A stretch of DNA of 8,008 bases from Woeseiaceae bacterium (lineage in GTDB: Bacteria > Pseudomonadota > Gammaproteobacteria > Steroidobacterales > Woeseiaceae): assembly GCA_022615525.1 (NCBI GenBank), contig JAKEGN010000400.1, forward strand, positions 1-8,008, read 5' to 3'. Each line of letters begins with the position of its first letter. Position 1 is the stretch's first letter. The translations under genes were made by a program, and so were the position numbers. The notes under the pieces are model-generated. The model ran no database searches and had not been told where the DNA came from. It worked only from the letters and a program-made list of their open reading frames with translations. Positions 1-7,044 of the stretch are shown one piece after another.

Positions 1-1
1 C

Positions 2-1381
2 CACATGCTGCGGATGTCCGGCAACATCGGTATCGGCCATGTGCGCTATCCGACCGCCGGCGGTGCCCAGGCCGCGGAAGCGCAACCTTTTTACGTCAAC
101 TCTCCCTACGGCATCTGCCTCGCCCACAACGGCAACCTGACCAACAGCCACGAGCTCACGCAATTGCTGATTCGGGACGACCGGCGGCACCTGAATACCG
201 GGTCCGATTCCGAGGTGCTGCTCAACGTGTTCGCCCACGAATTGCAGAACCGGATCAATGGCAAACCGTCAGCGGAGCAGATATTCGATGCGGTCGCGGC
301 CGTGCACCGGCGCTGCTCCGGCGGCTATGCCGTCGTTGCAATGATCATCGGCCACGGCATCGTGGCGTTTCGCGACCCGAACGGTATACGCCCGATAATC
401 ATGGGGCAAAGGGAAACCGCTGACGGCACGGAGTACATGGTTGCATCCGAGAGCGTCGCGCTCGACATCCTGCAATTCAAGAGACTCCGCGATATCCGCC
501 CGGGCGAGGTCGTTTTCATCGACAACGACGGCGTCATGCAAAATCGCGAATACGCAGGCGCGACGCGTTATGCACCCTGCATCTTCGAGTTCGTGTATTT
601 CGCTCGGCCGGATTCCATCATCGACAACCTTTCCGTTTACAAAGCGCGGCTGCGCATGGGCGAGCAACTTGCCGGGCAGATCGTCCGGGAGTGGCCTGAT
701 CACGACATCGACGTCGTCATACCGATACCTGACACCAGCCGCACCTCGGCCGGGCAGGTGGCCTATCACCTGGGCGTGAAGTATCGCGAGGGCTTCATCA
801 AGAACCGCTACATCGGCCGCACGTTCATCATGCCGGGGCAGGCCGAGCGTTCCAAATCCGTGCGCCACAAGCTGAATGCCATCGACCTCGAGTTTCGTGG
901 CAAGAACGTGCTGCTGGTCGACGATTCGATCGTGCGCGGTACGACCTCGAAGCAGATCATCAAGCTTGCGCGGGAAGCCGGTGCGCGCAAGGTTTATTTC
1001 GCATCCGCGGCGCCGCCGGTGCGTTTCCCTAACGTCTACGGCATCGACATGCCGGCCGTGACGGAACTGGTCGCCAGCGGCCGCACCGTGGCCGAAGTGC
1101 AGAAAATCATCGGCGCCGACCGGCTGATCTACCTGGACCTGCACGGCCTCATTCGGTCCGTACGCCACGACAACTCGGAGATCCGCGAATTCGATACCTC
1201 GTGTTTCTCCGGCGAATACGTCACTGCCAACGTGACCGAGGAGTACCTGAAGGGACTCGAACTGGTGCGAAACGACCAGGCGAAGGCCAGGCGGGAACTG
1301 AGGCTGCACAGCCGCGGCGGCGAGGTCGTTCAGGAGGAGGACGGCGCTGCCGACCGGTCGGATACAGCGGTTGGCATGTAG
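2..1381 (+). CDS. purF: Amidophosphoribosyltransferase, 5'-truncated by window edge
   Basis: PurF catalyses the first committed step of purine synthesis: glutamine plus PRPP gives 5-phosphoribosylamine, in the cytoplasm. The reading frame is open from base 2, so the real start, including the catalytic Cys2 of the glutaminase domain, lies upstream. By comparison with E. coli PurF (about 505 residues) roughly the first 60 residues are missing. Visible glutaminase-domain motifs are GIGHVRYPTAG, EAQPFYVNSPYG and LAHNGNLTN at the left end, then SDSEVLLN. The phosphoribosyltransferase half carries the PRPP-binding signature NVLLVDDSIVRGTTS (codons near 904-950) preceded by KNRYIGRTFIMPGQ. The C-terminus is a low-conservation acidic/basic tail ending at TAG. 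The next gene starts 66 bases later on the same strand. Function is certain from motif density; nothing unusual is seen except the truncation by the window. Confidence 0.97.
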   Translation, partial: HMLRMSGNIGIGHVRYPTAGGAQAAEAQPFYVNSPYGICLAHNGNLTNSHELTQLLIRDDRRHLNTGSDSEVLLNVFAHELQNRINGKPSAEQIFDAVAAVHRRCSGGYAVVAMIIGHGIVAFRDPNGIRPIIMGQRETADGTEYMVASESVALDILQFKRLRDIRPGEVVFIDNDGVMQNREYAGATRYAPCIFEFVYFARPDSIIDNLSVYKARLRMGEQLAGQIVREWPDHDIDVVIPIPDTSRTSAGQVAYHLGVKYREGFIKNRYIGRTFIMPGQAERSKSVRHKLNAIDLEFRGKNVLLVDDSIVRGTTSKQIIKLAREAGARKVYFASAAPPVRFPNVYGIDMPAVTELVASGRTVAEVQKIIGADRLIYLDLHGLIRSVRHDNSEIREFDTSCFSGEYVTANVTEEYLKGLELVRNDQAKARRELRLHSRGGEVVQEEDGAADRSDTAVGM

Positions 1382-1447
1382 TACCTGCCCGATGCGTGCA
1401 GCTCTCGGGCGACCGGACGCCTTCGGAATTGCGGGCAAGCAGACAGC

Positions 1448-2656
1448 ATGAGCATCAAGGTCATGATCATTGACGGCCATGCCGATTTCCGACGACTGCT
1501 GACGCATCACGTGAACACGCACTGGCCGGACAGCGTGATAACCGAGTTCGACCCGGTCGAATCCGGCAATCTCCCCGACAGCTTTTCCGGAGCCGGCAAT
1601 GACGTCGTGCTGATCGGCGATCAGCAGGGCGATCGCGATGCCCTGCATACCCTGAAGCTGTTCAGCAAGACACCCGGATTTCCGCCGGTGGTTTATTTCG
1701 CCGCCGACGAATCCGCCAGGGAGGCGGCGGAGCGCTGCAAGGTTGCCGCCTTTTTCGTGCGCGACCAGGTACGGCACAAAGCGCTGATCGTCCGGCTTGG
1801 CGACATCCTGCGCGCCCAGCGCCGTACCTCGTCCACCGACTCGCTGTTTGTCGGCGACATGGGCACGGGCATAAGTCCGCTGATCAAGGGCTACCACTTC
1901 ATCAGGAAACTGTCGGCGACCTCGCACTCGGCGGTCTATCTCGCCCAGCGCCAGCAGGACGACCTGAAAGTCGTGCTGAAGGTATTGCAACAGGTGCCCG
2001 ATCTTGCGGAAGGCATCGGGGCTTTCGATCGCTTCCTGCAGGAATACGAACTGATCGCCGACCTGCACCATCCGAACATCGTGAAGATCCTCGATCTCGG
2101 CGTCAGCGACGACCACGCGCACATTGCCATGGAGTACCTGGGCGGCGGCGACCTGCGGCAGAAGATCGAGGCAGGCATCAGTCCGGCGGATGCCGTCAGC
2201 TACCTGCGGCAGATCGCCGGTGCGCTGGCGAAAGTGCATTCGGTGGGCATAACGCACCGCGATCTCAAGCCGGGCAATATCATGTTGCGCGTGGACGGCA
2301 GTATCGCGCTGATCGATTTCGGGCTGGCCAAGCGCATGCGCCTGCGGCAGGAAATAACCGACAGCGGCGAGATCTTCGGCACGCCGTATTACATGAGCCC
2401 GGAACAGGGCCGCGGCAACGACGTGGATGCGAGGAGCGATATTTACAGCCTGGGTGTGATCTTCTACGAGATGCTGACCGGGCAAAAACCTTTTACGGCC
2501 AGCAATGCCATGGGCATCATCTACAAGCACAGCGAAGCGCCGGTACCGTTATTGCCGCACCGGCTTGCCGTACACCAGGCGCTATTGAACATGCTGCTCG
2601 CGAAAAAACCGGAAGACCGGCTGCAAACGGCGGCCGAGATCGGCGAATGGCTGTAA
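1448..2656 (+). CDS. Degenerate receiver domain fused to Ser/Thr protein kinase
   Basis: Predicted cytoplasmic protein kinase of 402 residues with no visible membrane segment. Residues 1-125 look like a CheY-type receiver fold (KVMIIDGHADFRRLL at the start, NDVVLIGDQQ as the beta-3 region), but the usual phosphoacceptor position reads Gly57 with Asp58 beside it, and the conserved Thr/Ser and Lys are not obvious. Residues about 148-402 are a Hanks-type kinase: ATP-anchoring Lys178 in VVLKVL, probable helix-C Glu199, catalytic loop HRDLKPGN (270-277, Asp272, Lys274, Asn277), metal-binding Asp290 in DFG, activation segment GTPYYMSPEQ and SDIYSLGVIFYEMLTG. The glycine-rich loop is poor, reading LSATSHSAVYLA with no glycines. 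All phosphotransfer residues are present, so I expect an active kinase; its substrate and input signal are unknown. It follows purF closely but the family gives no known tie to purine synthesis. No strong ribosome site precedes the chosen ATG. Confidence 0.9.
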   Translation: MSIKVMIIDGHADFRRLLTHHVNTHWPDSVITEFDPVESGNLPDSFSGAGNDVVLIGDQQGDRDALHTLKLFSKTPGFPPVVYFAADESAREAAERCKVAAFFVRDQVRHKALIVRLGDILRAQRRTSSTDSLFVGDMGTGISPLIKGYHFIRKLSATSHSAVYLAQRQQDDLKVVLKVLQQVPDLAEGIGAFDRFLQEYELIADLHHPNIVKILDLGVSDDHAHIAMEYLGGGDLRQKIEAGISPADAVSYLRQIAGALAKVHSVGITHRDLKPGNIMLRVDGSIALIDFGLAKRMRLRQEITDSGEIFGTPYYMSPEQGRGNDVDARSDIYSLGVIFYEMLTGQKPFTASNAMGIIYKHSEAPVPLLPHRLAVHQALLNMLLAKKPEDRLQTAAEIGEWL

Positions 2657-2752
2657 CTGGCGTTACCACGCGGCCGGATGCCGGCTGTGAGCAATTTGCG
2701 GGAGAACACGATCGATGAGTGCCGACCTATCGATGTCATCAATGATGGCGAA

Positions 2753-2998
2753 ATGTCGACACCGAGCTACGCGACTTACATCAAGGACCGGCCGGATGGC
2801 TTCGGCGGCAAGTCTCCCGAGAATTACGAATTCGCCGATCTCGCCGAGTACCCGTACAACATGTAACTGGTCGCGGCAAACCCGCGCCATGCACAAGAGT
2901 GGAAGGTGTTCGAGCAGATGGATATTGAGGAAGCACTGTCATTGCGAGCGCAGCGAAGCAGTCACACGATTGCTTCGTCGCTTCGCGCCTCGCAATGA
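2753..2998 (+). pseudogene. Small unrecognised gene with an in-frame TAA and repeat-derived tail
   Basis: From ATG 2753 a 37-residue ORF begins MSTPSYATYIKDRPDGF and stops at TAA 2864-2866. The same frame then continues with protein-like codons (LVAANPRHAQEWKVFEQMD) up to about 2928, where the palindromic repeat begins and supplies the rest of the frame until TGA 2996-2998. The simplest reading is a gene of at least 60 codons that took a nonsense change (for example CAA to TAA) and lost its end to the repeat. I do not recognise the family. The composition is acidic with aromatic residues (ENYEFADLAEYPYNM). An in-frame upstream ATG at 2678 gives a longer start; the only good ribosome-site-like sequence, GGGAGAA near 2700, fits the ATG at 2715, which is in another frame. 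It may alternatively be an intact 37-residue protein. Confidence 0.45.
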
Positions 2999-3052
2999 CG
3001 GTCCCAGGGCTCGCAGCGACGGGGCTTTTGAATTAATCAGGGGTTTCTTAAA
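2929..3052. repeat. Palindromic MITE-like repeat, copy C (lacks outer arms)
   Basis: The core is a near-perfect hairpin: left arm 2938-2963 (GTCATTGCGAGCGCAGCGAA...) and right arm 2968-2999 (...CCTCGCAATGAC), with only ACAC between. Flanks GGAAGCACTG (left) and AATTAATCAGGGGTTTCTTA (right) match the second-layer arms of copies A and B. The outermost arms with GGTCGGACC seen in those copies are absent. Bases 3001-3030 hold an extra GC-rich stretch inside the right flank not seen in the others. The core resembles the CATTGCGAG...GAAGCAATC palindromes scattered through many bacterial genomes. It overlaps the end of the broken small gene and lies upstream of the methyltransferase gene, so it could act as a terminator or mRNA-stabilising hairpin. 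Confidence 0.85.
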
Positions 3053-3094
3053 GATGATGCGCGCGATTCTCGGCAAGGAACAAAGGGCATAGGC

Positions 3095-4237
3095 ATGGGA
3101 CGCGACGGCAAGCCATTCCGCTTCTATGACAATCGGCAGAAATACCTCTCCTTCATAACCACCTGCAACGAGAAGTGGAAAATAGCCGAGCGTGCGATCG
3201 CGGAAGTCGGGCATGTGAAGCCGACGCCACCGGCATTGCGCATCTACGATGCCGGAATGGGCGACGGGACGCTGTTGAGCCACGTCATGCGCGCAACGCA
3301 CAAATCCTTTCCGACTATTCCACTGTTCGTCGTCGGCAAGGAAATCAGCCTCGAGGACATACGCATGAGCCTCGACAAGCTGCCCGACCGTTTCGTGGAG
3401 CACCCGGCCACCGTTGTCATCTTCACCAATCTCAAATACACCGAGTCGCCGTGGTTGACCGTCGAAGGGAAGGACAGGCTGAACTGGCTCGATGTGCCGC
3501 TGCGGAATAACACGGCAGCGGACTTTGGCGAACAGCTGCGCGCACTCGATCCGCAACTCGTGGAAGGCTGGAAGGTCAGGGCGAGCGAGAAGACGGGTAA
3601 TCCGCTGTACGAAAAGCCGTCGGTGCTGGTGTTGTATCGCGAGGATCATGCATTCGCCTTGGACGATATCCGGCCGCGCGCGGGCGATAAGCGCGCGGAT
3701 TACGACCTCATCCTCGTGTCCCAGCCATGGCGGGCGCGAATGGACGCGGAATTCAAGGTCAGGCGGGTGCTGGAACCCATGTGCCGGGCACTCGCTCCGG
3801 GGGGCCGGGCGGTGATTGCGCAATCCAGTGGCAACGACCCGGGACTCGAACTGATCCGCCGGATCTGGCCTGGCGAGGACCCGTTCAAGGTCAATCGGTA
3901 CGAACTGCTGGACGTGCTGCGCCGGCAGCTCAAGGGTGACGTCGCGGAATACGACTTTCGCGCAATCTCGGACGCCGAGGCGATCATCAGCTACGAGATG
4001 CACACCTTGCCCGACGAGATTCAGTCGAACATCGGAACCTCGACATTGTTCGCCGCTTGGAACGCCGCCGTCTACGTCGCGCAGATCGAGGACGAAAGGC
4101 TTGAACCGGCAATGGCGACCCCGAACTACCTCGACGCAACCGAGCAAATACTGCAAAAGTACGGCGGCCTCTGGTTCAACGACGAAGTATTCACAGTAGT
4201 CCGCAGGATCAGCAAAAAAGGGGTCGGACCGGTTTAA
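3095..4237 (+). CDS. Class I SAM-dependent methyltransferase, substrate unknown
   Basis: A 380-residue cytoplasmic protein. Motif I of class I methyltransferases is clear at residues 50-61 (IYDAGMGDGTLL). A plausible acidic strand-2 end is Glu83 (FVVGKEIS), motif IV-like YDLILVSQPW is at 203-212, and the post-motif LAPGGRAVIAQS is at 233-244. An unusually long insert (residues about 85-200) separates strand 2 from motif IV, and may carry substrate specificity or another role. The N-terminal helix region (FRFYDNRQKYLSFITTCNEKW) and the C-terminal region (GLWFNDEVFTVVRR) are not recognised. The start is preceded by AAGGG eight bases upstream. The last seven residues (KKGVGPV) and the TAA come from repeat copy A, so the native C-terminus was replaced. 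The substrate could be a small molecule, a protein or RNA; nothing in the sequence decides this. Confidence 0.78.
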   Translation: MGRDGKPFRFYDNRQKYLSFITTCNEKWKIAERAIAEVGHVKPTPPALRIYDAGMGDGTLLSHVMRATHKSFPTIPLFVVGKEISLEDIRMSLDKLPDRFVEHPATVVIFTNLKYTESPWLTVEGKDRLNWLDVPLRNNTAADFGEQLRALDPQLVEGWKVRASEKTGNPLYEKPSVLVLYREDHAFALDDIRPRAGDKRADYDLILVSQPWRARMDAEFKVRRVLEPMCRALAPGGRAVIAQSSGNDPGLELIRRIWPGEDPFKVNRYELLDVLRRQLKGDVAEYDFRAISDAEAIISYEMHTLPDEIQSNIGTSTLFAAWNAAVYVAQIEDERLEPAMATPNYLDATEQILQKYGGLWFNDEVFTVVRRISKKGVGPV

Positions 4238-4438
4238 GGAAGCTCTGATTTATTCGAAAGGTCGGTCATTGCGAGCGCAGCGAAGCAATCTTATGCTTTG
4301 ACTACCGCACTTTGCCGATTGCTTCGTCGCTACGCTCCTCGCAATGACGAATTGATCAGTGCTTCCGTAAATCACACTGGCTCAAGCCACAGTCAGAGTC
4401 AGCTTGTGATTGATTTAAATCGGTCCGACCCCTTTTTT
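4214..4438. repeat. Nested inverted-repeat element, copy A
   Basis: There are three nested layers. The outer arms are 22 bp: 4214-4235 (A6GGGGTCGGACC...) and 4417-4438 (...GGTCCGACCCCT6), complementary at 21 of 22 positions. The second layer is TTAAGGAAGCTCTGATT near 4234-4250 against AATTGATCAGTGCTTCCGTAA near 4350-4370. The inner layer is GTCATTGCGAGCGCAGCGAA from 4265 against the arm 4317-4348. The right half also holds a small hairpin, CTGGCTC with GAGTCAG, near 4377-4402. No ORF is inside, so the element is non-autonomous. The left end encodes the end of the methyltransferase gene and the right end lies 19 bases before the miaE ATG. The A6/T6 ends on a long stem give it the shape of a bidirectional intrinsic terminator. 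Confidence 0.9.
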
Positions 4439-4444
4439 ACTAAC

Positions 4445-4450
4445 TATACT
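4445..4450 (+). promoter_or_regulatory. Possible -10 box for a leaderless miaE transcript
   Basis: TATACT lies directly outside repeat copy A and seven bases before the miaE ATG, the spacing expected if transcription starts at or next to the start codon. No purine-rich ribosome site is present before the ATG. No convincing -35 box is found at 16-18 bases upstream, where the repeat's GC-rich arm lies, so the assignment is tentative. Confidence 0.3.
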
Positions 4451-4457
4451 TACGGCC

Positions 4458-5129
4458 ATGTCCGGAACTCAGACATCAGGGCGCGGCGGAACCGACTTGG
4501 CGAACGGCCTGGACGCGGTACGATCTTTCCTGCTGGCGCCGACGCCGCAGTCCTGGGTGGATACGGCCGTCGAACGCCTGCCCGAGTTGCTGCTGGACCA
4601 CGCAAATTGCGAACTGAAAGCGGCATCGACCGCCCTCGGACTCATCTATCGCTATCCGGAGCGCAGCGCGCTGGTCCATCGCATGTCGAGGCTCGCACGG
4701 GAGGAGCTAAGGCATTTCGAGCAGGTGCGCCGCATTTTGCAGGACATGTGCGTGCCGTTCGAACGGCTCTCGGCCTCCCGGTATGCCGGGACGCTACGTG
4801 AAGCGCTGCGGCGGGGTGAACCGCAACGGCTGGCCGATCTGCTGCTGGTCGCGGCACTCATCGAGGCACGCTCCTGCGAGCGCTTCGCGGCAATCGCGCC
4901 GCGCCTGCCCGACACGCTGCAAACCTTCTACCTCAGCCTGCTGTCGTCGGAGGCGCGCCATTTCGAGGAGTACCTGGCCCTGGCCAGGACCGAATGCGGC
5001 CTTGCTGGCGAGGAACTCACAGCGCGCCTCGGGGAACTGCAACGACTCGAAGCGGAGCTGATCGTATCCCCCGATCCGCAATTCCGCTTTCACTCCGGCG
5101 CCCCACAAAAAGGGTTCGGACCGATTTAA
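4458..5129 (+). CDS. miaE: tRNA-(ms2io6A)-hydroxylase
   Basis: MiaE hydroxylates the isopentenyl group of ms2i6A at position 37 of tRNAs reading UNN codons, using a ferritin-like non-haem diiron centre and O2. The 223 residues show all six expected ligands: Glu52 (DHANCELKAAST), Glu83 and His86 (EELRHFEQV), Glu136 (LIEARSCERF), and Glu165 and His168 (SEARHFEEY). The family signatures RYPERSALVHRMSRLAREE and LLLVAALIEARS are intact. The start at 4458 leaves about 25 poorly conserved residues before the conserved WVDTAVERLPELL; a shorter TTG start at 4497 is possible. The final residues KGFGPI and TAA come from repeat copy B, after the conserved fold has ended, so activity is probably kept. It converges on lpxH. 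Confidence 0.93.
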   Translation: MSGTQTSGRGGTDLANGLDAVRSFLLAPTPQSWVDTAVERLPELLLDHANCELKAASTALGLIYRYPERSALVHRMSRLAREELRHFEQVRRILQDMCVPFERLSASRYAGTLREALRRGEPQRLADLLLVAALIEARSCERFAAIAPRLPDTLQTFYLSLLSSEARHFEEYLALARTECGLAGEELTARLGELQRLEAELIVSPDPQFRFHSGAPQKGFGPI

Positions 5130-5352
5130 GGAAGCCCTGTTTTATTCGAAAGTCCCGTCATTGCGAGCGCAGCGAAGCAATCCTGTGCTTTGAATTTCGC
5201 CGTTTGCAGATTGCTTCGTCGCTTCGCTCCTCGCAATGACGAATTGATCAGGGCTTCCCTAAATCATACTGGCTCAAACCACAGTCAGAGCCAGTTCGTG
5301 ATTGGCCACGTCGCCCAAAAACTGTGATTTAGATCGATTCGACCCCTTTTTT
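5107..5352. repeat. Nested inverted-repeat element, copy B, between convergent genes
   Basis: Same architecture as copy A and about 20 bp longer. The outer arms 5107-5127 (A5GGGTTCGGACC...) and 5331-5352 (...TTCGACCCCT6) are complementary at roughly 17 of 21 positions. The second-layer arms are TTAAGGAAGCCCTG and CAGGGCTTCCCTAA. The inner arms start at 5158 (GTCATTGCGAGCGCAGCGAA) and end at about 5240 (CCTCGCAATGAC). The CTGGCTC/GAGCCAG hairpin near 5268-5293 is perfect here where copy A has one change. An additional stretch near 5303-5325 is absent from A. The left end finishes miaE in frame; the right end contributes the first base of the lpxH stop codon on the minus strand. It fills the whole convergent intergenic space. 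Confidence 0.9.
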
Positions 5353-6077
5353 CACTGCCGTGGCAGGAATTCCAGCCGTGGCCCGTGGCGGTCCCAGCGA
5401 AGCACGCTGCCTTGTTCGTACCAGTCGCCGAGCACGGTGCGTGTCGCCGCCTTCCCGTCGAGCGAGAACTCGTGCACGGCAGGGCGGTGCGTATGGCCGT
5501 GCAGCAATCGCGTCGCCCCGTGCTTTCGCATCAGGGCTTCGACCGCCCCCTGGTTGACGTCCGAGATCACCGGATTAAGGGTCGCGCCTCGCTGCATGCT
5601 GGCGGCACGGGCCTGGCGGGCGAAAGCCAGGCGTTCGGCGAGCGGCTTCTGCAGCATCATCGCCTGCCAAGCGGGATTCCGCGTCATCTGGCGAAACTTC
5701 TGGTATTCGATGTCGTCAGTGCACATGGAATCGCCGTGGCTCAGCAGCACCTCCGCACCTTCGATGCGCAGCAGCAGCGGGTCCGCGAGCAAGGTCACCG
5801 CGGATTCCTCGGCGAAGCGCGGTCCGATCATGAAATCGCGGTTGCCGTGCATGAAGTACACGGGCGTTCCACCTGTCGCCAGTTGGCGCAGCGCCTGCTT
5901 GACCAGCGCGTAGTGTTCGTCGGGATCGTCGTCGCCGACCCAGGACTCGAACAGGTCTCCGAGGATGTACAGGGCATCGGCGGCAGCCGCTTCGCCGCGC
6001 AGAAACTCAAAGAACTGATCGCCGATGTCCGGGCGTGCGCCTTCCAGGTGCAGGTCGGAGATAAAGAGCGTCGTCAC
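5352..6077 (-). CDS. lpxH: UDP-2,3-diacylglucosamine diphosphatase
   Basis: LpxH hydrolyses UDP-2,3-diacylglucosamine to lipid X and UMP in lipid A synthesis, as a peripheral inner-membrane metallophosphoesterase. The 241 residues match the family length. The dimetal ligands known for E. coli LpxH fall at the same numbers: Asp8 and His10 (SDLHLE), Asp41 (GDLFESW), Asn79 (HGNRD), His114 (LSHGDS), and His195 and His197 (HGHTH). DIEYQKFRQMTRNP is also family-typical. The start codon is GTG (complement of 6075-6077), preceded by a GGAG at about ten bases. It lies 40 bases after the cyclophilin gene on the same strand, an order also found in E. coli (ppiB-lpxH), so the two are probably cotranscribed. 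Its stop codon overlaps the edge of repeat copy B. Confidence 0.97.
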   Translation of the reverse strand: MTTLFISDLHLEGARPDIGDQFFEFLRGEAAAADALYILGDLFESWVGDDDPDEHYALVKQALRQLATGGTPVYFMHGNRDFMIGPRFAEESAVTLLADPLLLRIEGAEVLLSHGDSMCTDDIEYQKFRQMTRNPAWQAMMLQKPLAERLAFARQARAASMQRGATLNPVISDVNQGAVEALMRKHGATRLLHGHTHRPAVHEFSLDGKAATRTVLGDWYEQGSVLRWDRHGPRLEFLPRQ

Positions 6078-6117
6078 GGACGATCGCTCCGGCCCGGATA
6101 CCGTCGTGAGTCCCGCC

Positions 6118-6693
6118 TCAACTGCCGTACTCGAAGCGGACGGCCTTCTTGATCACTATCGGCACGATCGGCACGTCCTTGCTGAACTGGCCCGCCGGGC
6201 CGGTCGGACTTGCGGCGATGCGATCGACGACATCGCTGCCTTCGATGACGACGCCAAAGACCGCATATCCCCAGTGGTCCGGTTGCGGGTCGAGCGACGG
6301 GTTGTCCGCGAGATTGATATAGAACTGTGCGACCGCCGTGTGCGGGTCCGACCGTCTGGCCATGGCAATCGTGCCGCGAAGGTTACGCAACCCGTTGCCG
6401 GACTCATTCGCCAGCTCGCCTTCGGGTTCCTTCGATTTCAGACCGGGCGTGTAGCCGCCGCCCTGGATCATGAACCCGGGTATGACCCGGTGAAATATGG
6501 TGCCGTCGAAATAGCCGGACTCGACGAGCGCAAGGAAATTTTTCACCGTCAATGGCGCGCGTCGTCCGTCCAGTTCGACGACGATATTGCCCTCGGTGGT
6601 TTCGAAGCGCACGTAGGCGTGCGCCGGGACCGCCTGTTCGGCGATGGCCTGGACGGAGGCGAGCATCAGCAACGCGGCAATGACGGTCTTCAT
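6118..6693 (-). CDS. Exported cyclophilin-type peptidyl-prolyl isomerase
   Basis: It catalyses cis-trans isomerisation of Xaa-Pro bonds. I chose the ATG at 6693 (191 residues) because it is preceded by CCGGAGC and opens a signal peptide (MKTVIAALLMLASVQAIAEQ) with probable cleavage after an Ala near residue 18; a longer frame reaching 6762 would bury this signal. The mature domain shows the cyclophilin core: VKNFLALVESGYFDGTIFHRV, GFMIQGGG (with the catalytic Arg in FHRV and the Gln of IQGG), GTIAMAR, AQFYINL and YAVFGVVIEG. The product should be periplasmic, like E. coli PpiA, while the gene position next to lpxH is that of the cytoplasmic PpiB, so I give no symbol. It is head of a two-gene unit with lpxH and divergent from the tRNA cluster. 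Confidence 0.93.
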   Translation of the reverse strand: MKTVIAALLMLASVQAIAEQAVPAHAYVRFETTEGNIVVELDGRRAPLTVKNFLALVESGYFDGTIFHRVIPGFMIQGGGYTPGLKSKEPEGELANESGNGLRNLRGTIAMARRSDPHTAVAQFYINLADNPSLDPQPDHWGYAVFGVVIEGSDVVDRIAASPTGPAGQFSKDVPIVPIVIKKAVRFEYGS

Positions 6694-6800
6694 CGATGCT
6701 CCGGTCTCGTGTGATTCAACAATGGTGCCTGGTCGCACGATACCAAAGGGCCAGCCGCGCATGAAGCGGCTCAGCCGCTGAAAAACCCAATCAAATCAAA

Positions 6801-6829
6801 ATTGACTGACCGGTAGGCCCGCCTTATCA
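6801..6829 (+). promoter_or_regulatory. Sigma-70 promoter of the tRNA cluster
   Basis: TTGACT (6801-6806) and TATCAT (6824-6829) are separated by 17 bases. The 20 bases just upstream (6781-6800) are A-rich and look like an UP element. The sequence after the -10 box (CGTGCCCCCGCC) is a GC-rich discriminator typical of stringently controlled stable-RNA promoters. Transcription should start near 6836, about 54 bases before tRNA-Pro, leaving a GC-rich leader. Confidence 0.75.
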
Positions 6830-6889
6830 TCGTGCCCCCGCCGGGCCCGGTGCCCCGTGCACAGGACTTTGCGGAGCGGGTATTGGCAT

Positions 6890-6966
6890 CGGGGCATGGC
6901 GCAGCCTGGTAGCGCATCTGCTTTGGGAGCAGAGGGTCGCAAGTTCGAATCTTGCTGCCCCGACCA
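6890..6966 (+). tRNA. tRNA-Pro(TGG)
   Basis: Complete 77-nt cloverleaf with encoded CCA. The acceptor CGGGGCA (6890-6896) pairs with TGCCCCG (6956-6962). The anticodon stem TCTGC/GCAGA encloses the loop TTTGGGA with anticodon TGG at 6924-6926. The T arm is GCAAG-TTCGAAT-CTTGC, and the discriminator is A6963. It is the first gene of the Pro-Arg-His cluster. Confidence 0.97.
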
Positions 6967-7044
6967 AAACGTACGATTTGCCAGGTAGAGATCGTCAGCT
7001 TGTTTGAAAGCGCCCGTAGCTCAATCGGATAGAGCATCGGCCTT

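Noticed and set aside
269..2530. 753-codon open frame on the minus strand
   Set aside because: It lies antisense to purF and the kinase gene, both with unmistakable motifs; long antisense frames are common in GC-rich genes.
2864..2866. TAA as a recoded or read-through codon
   Set aside because: TAA is not a known recoding codon in this bacterial group and no recoding signal is seen; a nonsense change is simpler.
3054..3092. 12-codon peptide (MMRAILGKEQRA) just before the methyltransferase
   Set aside because: Too short, with a poor ribosome site and no sign of conservation; it could be a leader peptide but nothing supports it.
4298..4801. Plus-strand ORF running from the repeat into miaE
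   Set aside because: It is out of frame with the clearly conserved miaE and starts inside a repeat.
2929..5352. The three repeats as a CRISPR array
   Set aside because: The units are large, palindromic and spread among genes with kilobase spacing, with no regular spacers.
6765..6779. Perfect hairpin AGCGGC-TCA-GCCGCT as a terminator
   Set aside because: No T run follows on either strand; on the minus strand the Ts precede it.
6771..7037. Minus-strand ORF containing GRGSKIRTCDPLLPKQ
   Set aside because: It is the antisense translation of tRNA-Pro, a familiar false protein.
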